Of a stretch of 64,000 nt of DNA, positions 45,290-53,065 are shown one piece after another. Each line of letters begins with the position of its first letter. The stretch's first letter is position 1. The translations under genes and the position numbers were made by a program. Under the pieces are notes generated by a model, which was given only the letters and a program-made list of their open reading frames with translations, was not told where the DNA came from and made no database searches. The stretch is taken from NCBI GenBank assembly GCA_013289715.1, contig JABCZJ010000005.1, positions 124,001-188,000 of the forward strand, written 5' to 3'. This DNA is from Acidobacteriota bacterium (lineage in GTDB: Bacteria; Acidobacteriota; Terriglobia; Acidiferrales; UBA7541).

Positions 45290-46084
45290 CTAGTCGTTCT
45301 CGCCTGAGCTTTTGGGCTGCGAGTAAATCCGAGTCGGATCCACCAACTGGCCGTCAACGTACTTGTCGTGGTGCCGCACCCACGCCATCGAGAACGCGAG
45401 CCCATCTTCGTCCCGTCCCTTCGGCGCCATGTCCAGCCAGTTATACGCCCCGATCAATATATCGAGCCCGCGACCGTAGGTGGAATACGTATGGAAGATG
45501 TCTCCGGCCTCGTCCTTGTAGAACGCGCTCGCGCCGGGACCCTCCTCGCTCGGGAATTGCTGCATCGTGTAGTTGTAATACATCTCGCCCTTGGCCTTCT
45601 CTTGGTTCGTGAACGACACGTTGTAATCGCGGTTGAAATCGTTCTCGAACGATGAGACCCACTTGAATCGCCAGCCCATGCGCATTTTGAAGGCGCCAAT
45701 CTGCGCCAGCGGCGCTCGTGAAACCACCACCAGCCTGGTGTCTCGTGCGGCCAGGTGCGCCACGCTGCCGTCAAAATGATCCGCCAGCAACGAGCAACTC
45801 GGGCAGCCTTCCGCCCAGCCTGGACCGAACATGAAGTGATAAATCATCAGCTGGCTTTTGCCGCCGAACAGATCGGCCAGCGACTCTTTGCCCGTCGGCC
45901 CGTCGAACACGTATTCCTTCCGCACTTTTTCCCAGGGCAGTTCCCGGCGCAACCGGCTCACTTCGTCACGCAGCCGCGTGAACTCCTTTTCCTTGTTCAA
46001 CAGTTCCGTTCGTGCTGCGATCCACTCCGCATGCGACACCATTTTCGGGTGATCGATCCTCTTCTTTTCTGCTGTCGATTCCAT
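45290..46084 (-). CDS. DUF899 family protein (thioredoxin-like fold)
   Basis: The 264-residue product starts at ATG 46084 with GGAGAGGAC upstream; further upstream frame is not protein-like. Motifs HAEWIAARTELLNKEKEFTRLRDE, FGGKSQLMIYHFMFGPGWAEGCPSCSLLADHFDG and SFTNQEKAKGEMYYNYTMQQ match DUF899, related to thioredoxin-like/AhpC-type folds, with a Cys pair in GCPSC. Activity has not been defined. It is the last gene of the ArsR-headed minus-strand operon. Only 44 bases separate it from the DinB gene, in line with co-transcription. Confidence 0.9.
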   Translation of the reverse strand: MESTAEKKRIDHPKMVSHAEWIAARTELLNKEKEFTRLRDEVSRLRRELPWEKVRKEYVFDGPTGKESLADLFGGKSQLMIYHFMFGPGWAEGCPSCSLLADHFDGSVAHLAARDTRLVVVSRAPLAQIGAFKMRMGWRFKWVSSFENDFNRDYNVSFTNQEKAKGEMYYNYTMQQFPSEEGPGASAFYKDEAGDIFHTYSTYGRGLDILIGAYNWLDMAPKGRDEDGLAFSMAWVRHHDKYVDGQLVDPTRIYSQPKSSGEND

Positions 46085-46128
46085 CGTCCTCTCCTTATCG
46101 TTCGATTTTCGATTCGGTAGTCGTGTAT

Positions 46129-46626
46129 TTATGCGAACGGATTTTCGTCCGCGCTGGGGCCGTAAATCGAGGGCACCGGAACGTCCAGGATTCGCAGGTA
46201 AACGGAAAGCTGCCCGCGATGATGATAGGTATGATTCAGCAGGATCGAGCGCAGGAACCCGATCCGTGGTATCGACATCAAGGTTTTTCCGTTTCTCGTC
46301 AGCGTCCATTCGGACAGAAGCCGGGAGTCGTCCATATTTTTCAGCGAAGCCCGCGCACTTGCCATGCTCTGGGAGAAGGCTTCCAGCACCTCCTGTCGGC
46401 TCTTGGCCTCGGGTTGCGCGAAGTTCGGAACTTCAGCAGTATCCTGCGCTACCGCTGCCACGATCTGGCCCGGGCCGGAGGCGATGTGCAAAGCCAGCTG
46501 CCCCAGCGAGAACGATTTCGGGTGTGGTCTCCAAGCGAGCCTGTCGTCCGGAATTCGTTCCAGCACCCGCTTGGTTGTCTGTGCTTCCTGGTCAAACTCC
46601 ATCAACAGGGAATCCGCGAGTCTCAT
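46129..46626 (-). CDS. DinB-family protein
   Basis: The 165-residue product has the DinB four-helix bundle: MRLADSLLMEFDQEAQTTKRVLERIPDD (key region residues 1-28), LGQLALHIA with metal-ligand H47, and NHTYHHRGQL with H132 and H136. The His triad binds a divalent metal. Family members include thiol S-transferases. It overlaps the upstream 62-residue protein by ATGA (46623-46626), and its own start follows GGAG, so they are coupled. The operon contains ArsR, SRPBCC, this and DUF899, a frequent association in Acidobacteria. Confidence 0.9.
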   Translation of the reverse strand: MRLADSLLMEFDQEAQTTKRVLERIPDDRLAWRPHPKSFSLGQLALHIASGPGQIVAAVAQDTAEVPNFAQPEAKSRQEVLEAFSQSMASARASLKNMDDSRLLSEWTLTRNGKTLMSIPRIGFLRSILLNHTYHHRGQLSVYLRILDVPVPSIYGPSADENPFA

Positions 46627-46811
46627 CGCTGCTCCTTTCCGTGCATGTTAGATTTAGCGTTCGCATCTTTATGACTTTGAGAATCGAACGAGCCCCTTTC
46701 GTTCGCGTAACTCTTCGCATGCAACTTCTTCGCGGCGAGCGCCGTCAGCCCGCCTGTGGACAGGATCCCGGTGATAATCAGCGCGGCGCTCGCCATGCAC
46801 GCTGGACACAT
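46623..46811 (-). CDS. Small membrane protein with CPAC motif
   Basis: The 62-residue product begins MCPACMASAALIITGILSTGG: a Cys-Pro-Ala-Cys pair directly at the N-terminus followed by one TM segment and a charged Lys/His-rich tail. GGAGGAG stands just before the ATG. Such small proteins often lie in SRPBCC/DinB operons in Acidobacteria. The N-terminal CPAC resembles a thioredoxin-type redox pair, and this is inference. It is translationally coupled to DinB. Confidence 0.78.
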   Translation of the reverse strand: MCPACMASAALIITGILSTGGLTALAAKKLHAKSYANERGSFDSQSHKDANAKSNMHGKEQR

Positions 46812-46838
46812 ACATTTCTCCTCCCGCGGCCGCCGCGC

Positions 46839-47312
46839 TTACTGTGGCCGGCGTTTCGCTTCGGCGTGTTTGCGCACGCCATCGTTCATGTACGTCCAGC
46901 CCTTCACAACTCCCTCGCGATGGTCGTCCGAAATCAATCCGAACGCCAGGTGCTGAAACTTGATCAGCGTTCCGCCATCCACCTCGCTCAGCCGGTATTG
47001 CACGTTCGAGCTGACTGGATACGACATGAACAGCGGCCCGTAGAACTCCAGCAGCGTGGGCCGCTTGATCGCTTGCACATGGCCCCACAAATGACCGTTC
47101 TCACCGCCGAGGTCGCGATACCAACGCCCGCCCGGCCATGGTTCGATCTTCAGCGAAATGGGCTTGCCGTCGGGCGTTTCATTCAACGGTCCGAGGTATT
47201 CGAGCAATGAGTCGAAGGTTACCTGCAACGGCGCCCGCACGTGAATTTCCTGTGTGATGCTCAACGTCAAATCCTCAATCGTCCGATTCATCTTGATCGC
47301 TGCCGAAGTCAT
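46839..47312 (-). CDS. SRPBCC domain protein (AHSA1/START-like)
   Basis: The 157-residue product has AAGGAG upstream of ATG. The helix-grip fold signature is LTLSITQEIHVRAPLQVTFDSLL, followed by EPWPGGRWYRDLGGENGHLWGHV and the C-terminal helix. SRPBCC proteins bind hydrophobic ligands in a deep cavity; AHSA1-type members coupled with ArsR regulators are typical and occur here. It lies 15 bases after the ArsR gene. Physiological ligand unknown. Confidence 0.9.
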   Translation of the reverse strand: MTSAAIKMNRTIEDLTLSITQEIHVRAPLQVTFDSLLEYLGPLNETPDGKPISLKIEPWPGGRWYRDLGGENGHLWGHVQAIKRPTLLEFYGPLFMSYPVSSNVQYRLSEVDGGTLIKFQHLAFGLISDDHREGVVKGWTYMNDGVRKHAEAKRRPQ

Positions 47313-47327
47313 CGTGATCTCCTTTAA

Positions 47328-47696
47328 TCAGAATTTGTCCTGCCGCGCGGCCGGGATCGCGCCCTGCCACGAACTGCTTTTCCGTTCCGCATGCTCTTTC
47401 ACGCGATTCAATTGGTGCTGCCAGAACCGCTCGAACGTGCTGGTCCACTCGTGCAATGGCCGGATCGCCTCCGCGTTCACTCGGTACATCATCCTGCGTC
47501 CCTCCCGGCGTACGTTCACTAGCCCAACGTCCAGCAGTACGCGCAGATGCTTGGAAACCGAAGGCTGCTCCATTTCCAGCGTCGCCACGATCTCGCCCAC
47601 CGACCGTTCCTGCAGCGCCAGATAGTTCAGGATCTCGCGCCGCCGGGGCTCGGCAACTGCGTTGAATGCGTCAGAGGTTGTAGCCGCTCGAGCCAT
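47328..47696 (-). CDS. ArsR-family transcriptional regulator
   Basis: The 122-residue product is read from ATG 47696. Winged-helix features are DAFNAVAEPRRREILNYLA, ERSVGEIVATLEMEQPSVSKHLRVL and the wing VRREGRRMMYRVN. There are no Cys metal ligands in the recognition helix, so it belongs to the non-metal ArsR group coupled with AHSA1/SRPBCC genes. The start is leaderless by position: a -35 TTGACA (47727-47732) and -10 TATTGT (47703-47708) put transcription at the ATG itself. It likely binds the dyad in its own promoter. Confidence 0.9.
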   Translation of the reverse strand: MARAATTSDAFNAVAEPRRREILNYLALQERSVGEIVATLEMEQPSVSKHLRVLLDVGLVNVRREGRRMMYRVNAEAIRPLHEWTSTFERFWQHQLNRVKEHAERKSSSWQGAIPAARQDKF

Positions 47697-47732
47697 GGGC
47701 AAACAATACATTCCTATATGGGAATATGTCAA
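47697..47732 (-). promoter_or_regulatory. ArsR promoter with embedded operator, leaderless
   Basis: On the minus strand, TTGACA (47727-47732), an 18-base spacer, and TATTGT (47703-47708) form a sigma-70-like promoter. The spacer holds a dyad ATTCC-(6)-GGAAT (47710-47725), a plausible ArsR operator that would block RNA polymerase. The -10 is followed by six bases and then the ATG, so the transcript should start on the start codon, and no ribosome binding site is visible. Confidence 0.7.
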
Positions 47733-47808
47733 GCTATTTTTTCGCTCCATAGCACGGGTTGGGATCAGCGAACTTCAGGCGATCGGGGCCTGGCGGCCTC
47801 TAAGCTGG

Positions 47809-48417
47809 CTAACCGGCGGGATGTAGTTTCGCGCGAACGCTTTGTTCCAGGTATTCGTCCAGGTGTTGTCTCATGGCGCGGAGTGGTTCTTCATCGTTCT
47901 GCAGCCGGCTGATCAGTAGTGCGCCTTCCAGCGAACTGATGATCAGTTGCGAGAGCTTTCGCGGGGCGATGCTGCGGTCAATCTGATGTTTCTGGATGCC
48001 TTCCGCGGTGATTCGCGACAAGCGTTCCGTCCAGCCCTGCAGGGCTCGTCTAGCACGCGCGCGCAACACCGGATTTCCGTCGTCGGCCTCGACCGCGGTG
48101 TTCATCAATGGGCAGCCGCCGGGCACCAGCCCCGCGCGCCTCTCCACAAAATTATCGATCGTTTTCTTCAGCCGGTCGACGCCGTCCGGAACGTCTGCGA
48201 CGCCATCCAGCCTGCCGCGCACGGCCCTCTCCCACGCGTAGTCGAACGCCTCGGCCGCCAGTTCTCTTTTGCCCGAAAAATGGCGATAGATTCCGCCCTT
48301 CTGCAGCCCGGTGGCTTGCATCAGGTCCGCCAGCGAAGTTCCCTCGAAACCCTTCTGGTTGAATAGCGGCGCGGCCTTCTCGACGATATCGCGCCTGGTT
48401 TGCTCGCCCTTGGTCAT
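47809..48417 (-). CDS. TetR-family transcriptional regulator
   Basis: The 202-residue product has the TetR HTH at residues 8-50: RRDIVEKAAPLFNQKGFEGTSLADLMQATGLQKGGIYRHF (key residues listed). The rest is the ligand-binding helical domain (PGGCPLMNTAVEADDG, resembling the LmrA/YxaF group). It is divergent from the DHA2 efflux gene with two palindromic sites between, so it is a likely repressor of that pump and of itself. Confidence 0.92.
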   Translation of the reverse strand: MTKGEQTRRDIVEKAAPLFNQKGFEGTSLADLMQATGLQKGGIYRHFSGKRELAAEAFDYAWERAVRGRLDGVADVPDGVDRLKKTIDNFVERRAGLVPGGCPLMNTAVEADDGNPVLRARARRALQGWTERLSRITAEGIQKHQIDRSIAPRKLSQLIISSLEGALLISRLQNDEEPLRAMRQHLDEYLEQSVRAKLHPAG

Positions 48418-48441
48418 CTGCGACTCCCCGAACCAGCTCTG

Positions 48442-48498
48442 AGACCGACTGGTCTTTTATGTCATTTTAGCACAAAATGAATGAGACCGAACGGTCTC
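48442..48498. promoter_or_regulatory. Twin TetR operators
   Basis: Two related palindromes lie in the divergent region: AGACC-GACT-GGTCT (48442-48455) and the perfect GAGACCG-AA-CGGTCTC (48483-48498). They share the AGACC/GGTCT half-site. The first lies near the TetR start and the second before the efflux gene, as expected for simultaneous repression. The assignment to this TetR is by position and symmetry. Confidence 0.75.
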
Positions 48499-48525
48499 TT
48501 TCGCATCGAATGGACCAGAGGACCC

Positions 48526-50136
48526 ATGAGCGAGGCGCTGGCTGCAGCCATTCCCCTTCGTCTTCCCGCTCCGCGAGTGGGCATCAATCCATGGTTCATC
48601 GCCATCACCGTCACCCTGGCGACCTTCATGGAACTTCTGGACACCGCCATCGCCAACGTATCTCTTCCCCACATCGCCGGCGGCCTCGCCGTCAGTGCGG
48701 ACGAAAGCACCTGGGTGCTCACGAGCTACCTGGTTTCAAATGCCGTCGTACTGCCGCTCTCCGCATGGCTCAGCCGCCTTCTCGGACGCAAGCGCTACTA
48801 CATGATCTGTGTGGCGACGTTCACTGTGAGTTCGTTGTTGTGTGGTTTTGCTCCCAGCCTCGGCGCCCTGATCTTTTTTCGCGTCTTGCAGGGAATCGGC
48901 GGCGGCGGGCTGGCTCCGGTGGAACAAGCCATCCTCGTGGATACTTTTCCGGCTGCCAAACGCGCCGCGGCCTTCGCTCTCTACAGCATGGCTATCGTCA
49001 CGGCGCCGGCGATTGGTCCTCCCTTGGGTGGCTGGATCACGGACCACTGGAGCTGGCGCTGGATTTTCTTCATCAATATTCCGATCGGCATCGTCTCATT
49101 GATTCTCACCAGCCGCTTGCTCACCGATCCTCCGGAATTCAAGCGTGAGGTGGAAGCTGCGCGCAAAGACGGCAAACTGAAAATAGATGTCTGGGGAATT
49201 TTCTCCGTGGCCATGGCTTTCGCCTGCCTGGAAGTGGTTCTCGATCGCGGCCAGACCCTGGACTGGTTCGAAAGCAACTTCATCGTGCTCTTTTTTGTCA
49301 TCGCCATCGCCGCGCTGGTGTTCGCCATCATCTGGGAGTGGCGCCACCCCGATCCCGTCGTCGAAATCCGCCTGCTGGCGGATCGAAATTTCGCGCTGGC
49401 AAATATTTTCTACTTCCTTTTTGGATTCACACTGTACGGATCCACCGTGCTGATTCCGCAGATGCTGGAACGGCTCTACGGCTACACCGCCACGGACGCT
49501 GGCCTCGTTCTCGGTCCGGGCGCGCTTGTGATCGTGATGCTCGCGCCGGTGGTGGTTAGAATCCTGCCCAAAGTAGGCGTGAAACGGCTCCTGGCCTTCG
49601 GCTATTTCGTTTTCGCGCTGGCCATGTGGTATTACGCCAGCTTCACTCTCGCCACCGATTATCGTCACGAAACGCTGGCGCGCGTGCTGCAAGGACTGGG
49701 AATCGCGACGCTCTTCGTGCCTGTCAGTCAGCTGGCGTATTCCAATCTGGCCAAGAATAAAAACAACAAGGCCTCCAGCCTTACGAATCTATTCCGCAAT
49801 CAAGGTGGCAGCTTTGGCATCGCTTTCGTGACCACGCTTCTCGCGCGCCGCTCGCAATATCATCAAAGCATTCTCGTGGCGCATGCCATTCCTTCCGATC
49901 CGCGCTACCGGCAACTCTTGGCCAACCTTACCGATTATTTTTCCCTTCATGGCTTCTCACACGCGGATGCGGCCGTTCACGCGCAAGCGCAGGCATTCGC
50001 CTTTCTCGAACGCCAGGCCTCCTTCCTGGCTTTTCTGGATTGTTTCACCGCGCTGGGATGGTTTGTCCTGATGGGCGTGCCGCTGGTATTTCTGATTCGC
50101 AAATTCAAGCCCGTAACAACTTCTGGCGGTCATTAA
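48526..50136 (+). CDS. DHA2-family MFS multidrug efflux transporter (EmrB/QacA type)
   Basis: The 536-residue product starts at ATG 48526 (AGAGG a few bases before); the earlier in-frame ATG overlaps the TetR operator. Fourteen TM segments and DHA2 motifs are present: TLATFMELLDTAIANVSLPHIAG, LSRLLGRKRYYMICV and GIGGGGLAPVEQAILVDTFP, and GPPLGGWITDHWSWRWIFFINIP. This is a proton antiporter exporting toxic organic compounds. It is controlled by the divergent TetR through operators at 48442-48498. Confidence 0.93.
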   Translation: MSEALAAAIPLRLPAPRVGINPWFIAITVTLATFMELLDTAIANVSLPHIAGGLAVSADESTWVLTSYLVSNAVVLPLSAWLSRLLGRKRYYMICVATFTVSSLLCGFAPSLGALIFFRVLQGIGGGGLAPVEQAILVDTFPAAKRAAAFALYSMAIVTAPAIGPPLGGWITDHWSWRWIFFINIPIGIVSLILTSRLLTDPPEFKREVEAARKDGKLKIDVWGIFSVAMAFACLEVVLDRGQTLDWFESNFIVLFFVIAIAALVFAIIWEWRHPDPVVEIRLLADRNFALANIFYFLFGFTLYGSTVLIPQMLERLYGYTATDAGLVLGPGALVIVMLAPVVVRILPKVGVKRLLAFGYFVFALAMWYYASFTLATDYRHETLARVLQGLGIATLFVPVSQLAYSNLAKNKNNKASSLTNLFRNQGGSFGIAFVTTLLARRSQYHQSILVAHAIPSDPRYRQLLANLTDYFSLHGFSHADAAVHAQAQAFAFLERQASFLAFLDCFTALGWFVLMGVPLVFLIRKFKPVTTSGGH

Positions 50137-50232
50137 GCGCACGACGATAACCTCGCGTAAACCAGCAAAGGCTTCTTGGCGCTCGATGACGGCAGTGCCA
50201 TAATTTGCAGTGGCCGCGGAAAAGGGTGCACC

Positions 50233-51225
50233 GTGAAAGCCGCCATCCTAAAATCGGCGCAAGCAACGCCAACACCACGGCTGGAGATTGCAGAAGTTCC
50301 GCGCCCGCCGCTCGTCCCTGGCCTTCTGTTGCTGCGCGTTCTCGCCTGCGGTGTCTGCAGAACGGATCTGCACATTCTCGAACGTGACCTGCCCCCGCTT
50401 CGGCCCCAACTGATTCCCGGTCATCAGATCGTCGGCGAAGTGATCCAAGGCGAAAGCGCGGAATCCCCGATTGGCTCGCGCGTGGGCGTTTCCTGGATGG
50501 GCGGCACAGATGGCGATTGCTGGTATTGCCATCACGCGATGGAAAATCTGTGCGATCGGCCCACCTTCACCGGCTACACGGTAGATGGCGGTTACGCCGA
50601 GTATGTGCTGGCGCGCGCGGACTTCACATTTCCTCTGCCAGGCGGTTTGGACGACATCCACGTCGCTCCGCTGCTCTGCGCCGGCATCATCGGATTTCGC
50701 AGCTTGCGCGTCGCAGGCGTCCAGCCCGGCGAACGAGTTGGCCTTTTCGGCTTCGGCTCCTCCGCCAGCCTCACCATCGCCGTTCTGCGGTCCTGGAAAT
50801 GCCAAGTCTATGTTTCCAGCCGAGGAGATTCCCATCGCAAGCTAGCCGTCTCGCTCGGCGCCACCTGGGTAGGAAAAGAAAATGAAAGACCGCCGGTCGA
50901 GCTCGACCGCGCCGTCACCTTCGCTCCCAGCGGAGACGTCGTCGTAAGCGCGCTGGCAAGTCTGCGCAAAGCCGGCGTCGTTGCCATCAACGCCATTCAT
51001 CTGGATCACATGCCGCAATTTGATTACGACAAGCTCCTGTGGGGCGAACGCGTGATTCGCAGCGTGGCCAATATGACCCGCGCCGACGCCCGCGATTTTC
51101 TGAAAATCGCGCACGCCATCGGCATCCACCCACAAACTACGGTGTTCCCACTCGCGCAAGCCAACGAAGCCCTGCAGGCAATCAAGCATGAAACTGTGGA
51201 TGGCGCAGCAGTCATTGTTCCGTGA
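50233..51225 (+). CDS. Zinc-type alcohol dehydrogenase-like protein (MDR family)
   Basis: The 330-residue product starts at GTG 50233, with an AAGGG site upstream. The N-terminal catalytic domain includes VLACGVCRTDLHILE (Cys ligand) and IPGHQIVGEVIQG, where the GHE ligand motif reads GHQ. The structural zinc loop, GDCWYCHHAMENLCD, keeps three Cys; the position of the first canonical Cys is Asp, so this site may be altered. The NAD(P) Rossmann fold is GERVGLFGFGSSASLTIAVLR. It is most like the Acidobacterial 'zinc-binding alcohol dehydrogenase' group. It is convergent with the dicarboxylate symporter, 69 bases apart. Confidence 0.87.
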   Translation: MKAAILKSAQATPTPRLEIAEVPRPPLVPGLLLLRVLACGVCRTDLHILERDLPPLRPQLIPGHQIVGEVIQGESAESPIGSRVGVSWMGGTDGDCWYCHHAMENLCDRPTFTGYTVDGGYAEYVLARADFTFPLPGGLDDIHVAPLLCAGIIGFRSLRVAGVQPGERVGLFGFGSSASLTIAVLRSWKCQVYVSSRGDSHRKLAVSLGATWVGKENERPPVELDRAVTFAPSGDVVVSALASLRKAGVVAINAIHLDHMPQFDYDKLLWGERVIRSVANMTRADARDFLKIAHAIGIHPQTTVFPLAQANEALQAIKHETVDGAAVIVP

Positions 51226-51294
51226 CCAGTGGCCGCCAAAAATCAAGCGCAATCACCGTGCGCAGACCTGCAACGGCAACCATCGAAATAAGCT

Positions 51295-52719
51295 CTACTC
51301 AATCGGCACAACGGCCGAGGCAAGTGAAGTGTCAAGCTCGCCTTCCCACCGCGCGATCACCGCGCACGCCAGGCAGTTCCCGATCACGTTCACTGCTGTG
51401 CGCGCCATATCCATCAGCGCATCAATTCCGAGGATGATGAAAATCGGTTCGCTGGGCAGATGAAACGTTGCCGCAGTCGCCAGCAATACCACCAGCACCG
51501 CGCGCGGCACTCCCGCGACGCCCTTGCTCGTGAGCATCAGAGCAAACACCATGAAGAGCTGTTGCAGCCACGTCAAATGAATCCCAGCCACCTGCGCCAC
51601 AAAAATAGACGCCACCGCCAGATAGAGTGTTGACCCATCCAGATTGAAGCTGTACCCGGCAGGGATCACGAACGCCACAATTCGCCGCGGCACGCCAAAC
51701 GCCTCCATGGATTCCATTGCACGAGGCAGCGCCGCTTCCGAAGTGCTCGTCGCAAAAGCGATCGTAGCCGGCTCAGCCACCGCGCGAACGAAGCGTCCGA
51801 GCGGTAGCCGCGCGAATAATGCGATGGGCAACAGCACCACCAGCAGGAAGAACGCCAGCGCGCCGTAACCGGTGAGCAGCAATTTCCCCAGCGGCAGCAG
51901 CACGGCTATTCCCATGTGGCCGACGGTATAAGCCATCGCCGCGCCCACGCCCACCGGCGCGAAATACATCACCAGATTCGTGAACGCAAACATCGTCGCA
52001 GTCAGCGACTCGCAGAAACTCAGCAGCGGGGCGCGCTTGGCTTCCGATATCCGCGCCAGCGCAATCCCGAAGAGCACGGAAAACACCGCCACCTGCAAAA
52101 TCTGATTTTCCGCTACCGATTTCGCCAGATTCTCCGGAAAAATGTGCAGCAGGAAGTCGTCCCAATGGAGCGGAGCCGCACCGGGCGCAGATTCCGTTGC
52201 GGCCGCTGCCGTCACGGTCAATCCTTCTCCCGCCCGGCTTATATTAATCGCGCCCAGCCCTATGAACAGCGCCAGCGTCGTCACAATCTCAAAATAGATC
52301 AGGCTCTTCACCCCAATCCGTCCGACAGCCCGCAAATTTCCATGGCCTGCAATTCCAGTCACCAACGTGCCAAAAATCAGCGGCGCGACAATCACTTTGA
52401 TCAAACGCAGGAAAATATCGCTGAACACGCGCAAATGCTCGCCGAGCTGCGGCCGGTCCAGCCCGATCTCCCCGCCCAGCAGCATCGCGAAAAAAATCCA
52501 GTAAGTCAGCGACGGCCTGCGCCATCCACCCGCTGCAAGGATCGCCAGCCCAACCCAGCGCGTCACTGCGAACCACGATTGTGGAGCAAAGACGAGCGGC
52601 AGGATCGCCGCTGCCAGAAATAACAGCACACCCATCGCGCTGAGAGTGCGGAATGCGGGCGGCGTCTGTTGAAGGTGTGAATGTTCAGGCTGTGAGGAGG
52701 CAGCGGGCGCAGTGGTCAT
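51295..52719 (-). CDS. Dicarboxylate/amino acid:cation symporter (DAACS)
   Basis: The 474-residue product shows the glutamate-transporter fold with eight TM segments and two re-entrant loops. Signatures are IFLRLIKVIVAPLIFGTLVTGIAG, the serine-rich hairpin loop ATSTSEAALPRAMESM, and the substrate-site TM7/TM8 region PAGYSFNLDGSTLYLAVASIFVAQ. The N-terminal cytoplasmic part is extended. It would import C4-dicarboxylates or acidic amino acids with Na+ or H+. It stands alone on the minus strand. Confidence 0.92.
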   Translation of the reverse strand: MTTAPAASSQPEHSHLQQTPPAFRTLSAMGVLLFLAAAILPLVFAPQSWFAVTRWVGLAILAAGGWRRPSLTYWIFFAMLLGGEIGLDRPQLGEHLRVFSDIFLRLIKVIVAPLIFGTLVTGIAGHGNLRAVGRIGVKSLIYFEIVTTLALFIGLGAINISRAGEGLTVTAAAATESAPGAAPLHWDDFLLHIFPENLAKSVAENQILQVAVFSVLFGIALARISEAKRAPLLSFCESLTATMFAFTNLVMYFAPVGVGAAMAYTVGHMGIAVLLPLGKLLLTGYGALAFFLLVVLLPIALFARLPLGRFVRAVAEPATIAFATSTSEAALPRAMESMEAFGVPRRIVAFVIPAGYSFNLDGSTLYLAVASIFVAQVAGIHLTWLQQLFMVFALMLTSKGVAGVPRAVLVVLLATAATFHLPSEPIFIILGIDALMDMARTAVNVIGNCLACAVIARWEGELDTSLASAVVPIE

Positions 52720-53065
52720 GGTCGATTGCTAGAGTGTCACTCGAATTTCTCACGCAAATCGCCCAATTCGGGCGACCTGCGGCCCCTACTATACGATTAA
52801 AGGCTCGAGATTGTAGAAGCCCCTCCTTCTGCGGCCGAGGCTCCCGCCTTGTCCGCAAGCGAACAATCCATCTCTCGCATTCGCACAATCTGGGTGTGTT
52901 CGCTTCTTTTGCTGCACACTAAATCCTCTAGTGTCATTGACTTGCACGGCCATCGTTTTGGTACTAGGCGTGCCAAATTACTCACGGGTTTGTGTGAACA
53001 TACCCGTCGCCCAGATCGTAGCAACGGCCATGCGTCAACTCGATTTCCTGGAGGGAGGGCCGAGC
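52720..53065. other. Divergent intergenic region
   Basis: These 346 bases separate the DAACS symporter and the ABC permease gene. No gene is convincing; the permease frame is open through part of it but has no signal. A plus-strand TTGACT near 52938 may be a -35 box. A GGAGGGAGGG run (about 53050-53059) is the permease ribosome binding site. Confidence 0.4.

Noticed and set aside
46131..47210. 359-codon plus-strand frame opposite the DinB/SRPBCC operon
   Set aside because: Shadow of three well-supported minus-strand genes; composition is Arg/Pro/Ser-rich.
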